From Alistipes sp. UBA943 (GTDB lineage Bacteria > Bacteroidota > Bacteroidia > Bacteroidales > Rikenellaceae), in the NCBI GenBank assembly GCA_002293345.1, contig DBDB01000032.1:1-14371 (forward strand): DNA of 14,371 nt, read 5' to 3'. Made by a program: the position numbers and the translations under genes. Of the stretch, positions 14,183 to 14,371 are shown in pieces. Position 1 is the first letter of the stretch. Every line of letters begins with the position of its first letter. Under the pieces are notes generated by a model that was not told the DNA's origin, did not search any database, and saw only the letters and a program-made list of their open reading frames with translations.

Positions 14183-14371
14183 CTCCCCGCGCCGGGGGCG
14201 CGTGACGGCGCCGATGGTCGACTGTACGTTCATACTTCCGAAGGACGTTACTTTGCAACTGAAACAAGCGGTGTCGCAGCCTCATGGTATCTATCTTTCA
14301 CCCTGACAGATGCAGCCCGCACTATTGGTGGTGCAACTGGTGCCTGGCACGGCTTCTCCCTCCGCTGTATA
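14183..14371 (+). pseudogene. Headless C-terminal fragment of a FISUMP/fimbrillin-like protein, cut by window edge
   Basis: One plus-strand frame is open from the end of the repair gene to the window edge and reads 63 residues with family-like content. It begins LPAPGARDGADGRLY, continues GRYFATE and SWYLSFTLTD, and ends GFSLRCI. This is the usual order near the C-terminus of FISUMP-type and Bacteroidales pilin-like proteins (LPAAGYR, GYYWSS, YLYF, GFSVRCV). The fimbrillin-like lipoprotein in this window shows the same order: FLPMAGYR, GFYWSYPGSW, LPIRCIRRE. No start codon, signal peptide or N-terminal domain precedes it; the similarity begins 2 bases after the stop codon of the repair gene. 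Codons such as ACT, GGT and GCA look more frequent than in neighbouring genes. It may be a truncated gene, a silent donor cassette or an assembly join. The stop codon is not in the window. Confidence 0.5.

Noticed and set aside
14215..14304. Small ATG-started frame at the right edge (MVDCTFILPKD..., 29 codons)
   Set aside because: It is short, shows no family features and competes with the longer open frame that resembles a FISUMP C-terminus.

Overview
The window looks like ordinary chromosomal DNA from a Bacteroidales bacterium (phylum Bacteroidota). Three things point there. Promoters fit the Bacteroidota pattern (-7 element TAnnTTTG, sometimes with a -33 TTTG) and Shine-Dalgarno sequences are absent or poor. 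Gene families are typical of the group: a fimbrillin-like lipoprotein, a DUF2723/GT117 membrane protein, a class III fructose-bisphosphatase and an Fe/Mn superoxide dismutase. Surface lipoproteins carry Bacteroidota-style lipoboxes. The genus cannot be fixed from this sequence. The fairly GC-rich coding DNA would suit Rikenellaceae-like or Porphyromonas-like lineages, but this is a weak inference.

Layout. Positions 114-3356 (minus strand) hold two cell-surface genes, each with its own terminator and a candidate promoter: a 360-residue outer-membrane protein with a 15-16-residue GVQFGGL-type repeat, and a 661-residue fimbrillin/FISUMP-like lipoprotein. Divergent from these is sodB (3490-4056, plus). 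It converges on, and overlaps by 9 bases, the 1035-residue GT117/DUF2723 membrane protein (4048-7155, minus). The GT117 gene and cysS (7202-8665, plus) are transcribed divergently from a perfect 43-bp palindrome carrying a TATCTTTG promoter element in each arm. cysS is followed 3 bases later by prfB (8669-9778), an evident translation operon. Next come a 488-residue lipoprotein of unknown function (9836-11302) with its own promoter and a strong terminator, then fbp (11519-13495) overlapping by 8 bases a DNA alkylation repair (AlkD-like HEAT-repeat) gene (13488-14180).

The last 189 bases are the most anomalous part. Directly after the stop codon of the repair gene, with no start codon or intergenic space, an open frame resembles the C-terminal part of a FISUMP/fimbrillin-type domain, the same kind of domain that ends the lipoprotein at 1371-3356. 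It runs off the window edge and is either a gene remnant or silent cassette, or an assembly join.

No phage, insertion sequence, CRISPR array, tRNA, rRNA or defence system was seen. Most genes are housekeeping or envelope genes. The points of real interest are the palindromic divergent promoter, the apparently leaderless promoter arrangement of three genes, the headless pilin-like fragment, the repeat-containing surface protein and a prfB without the usual frameshift site.
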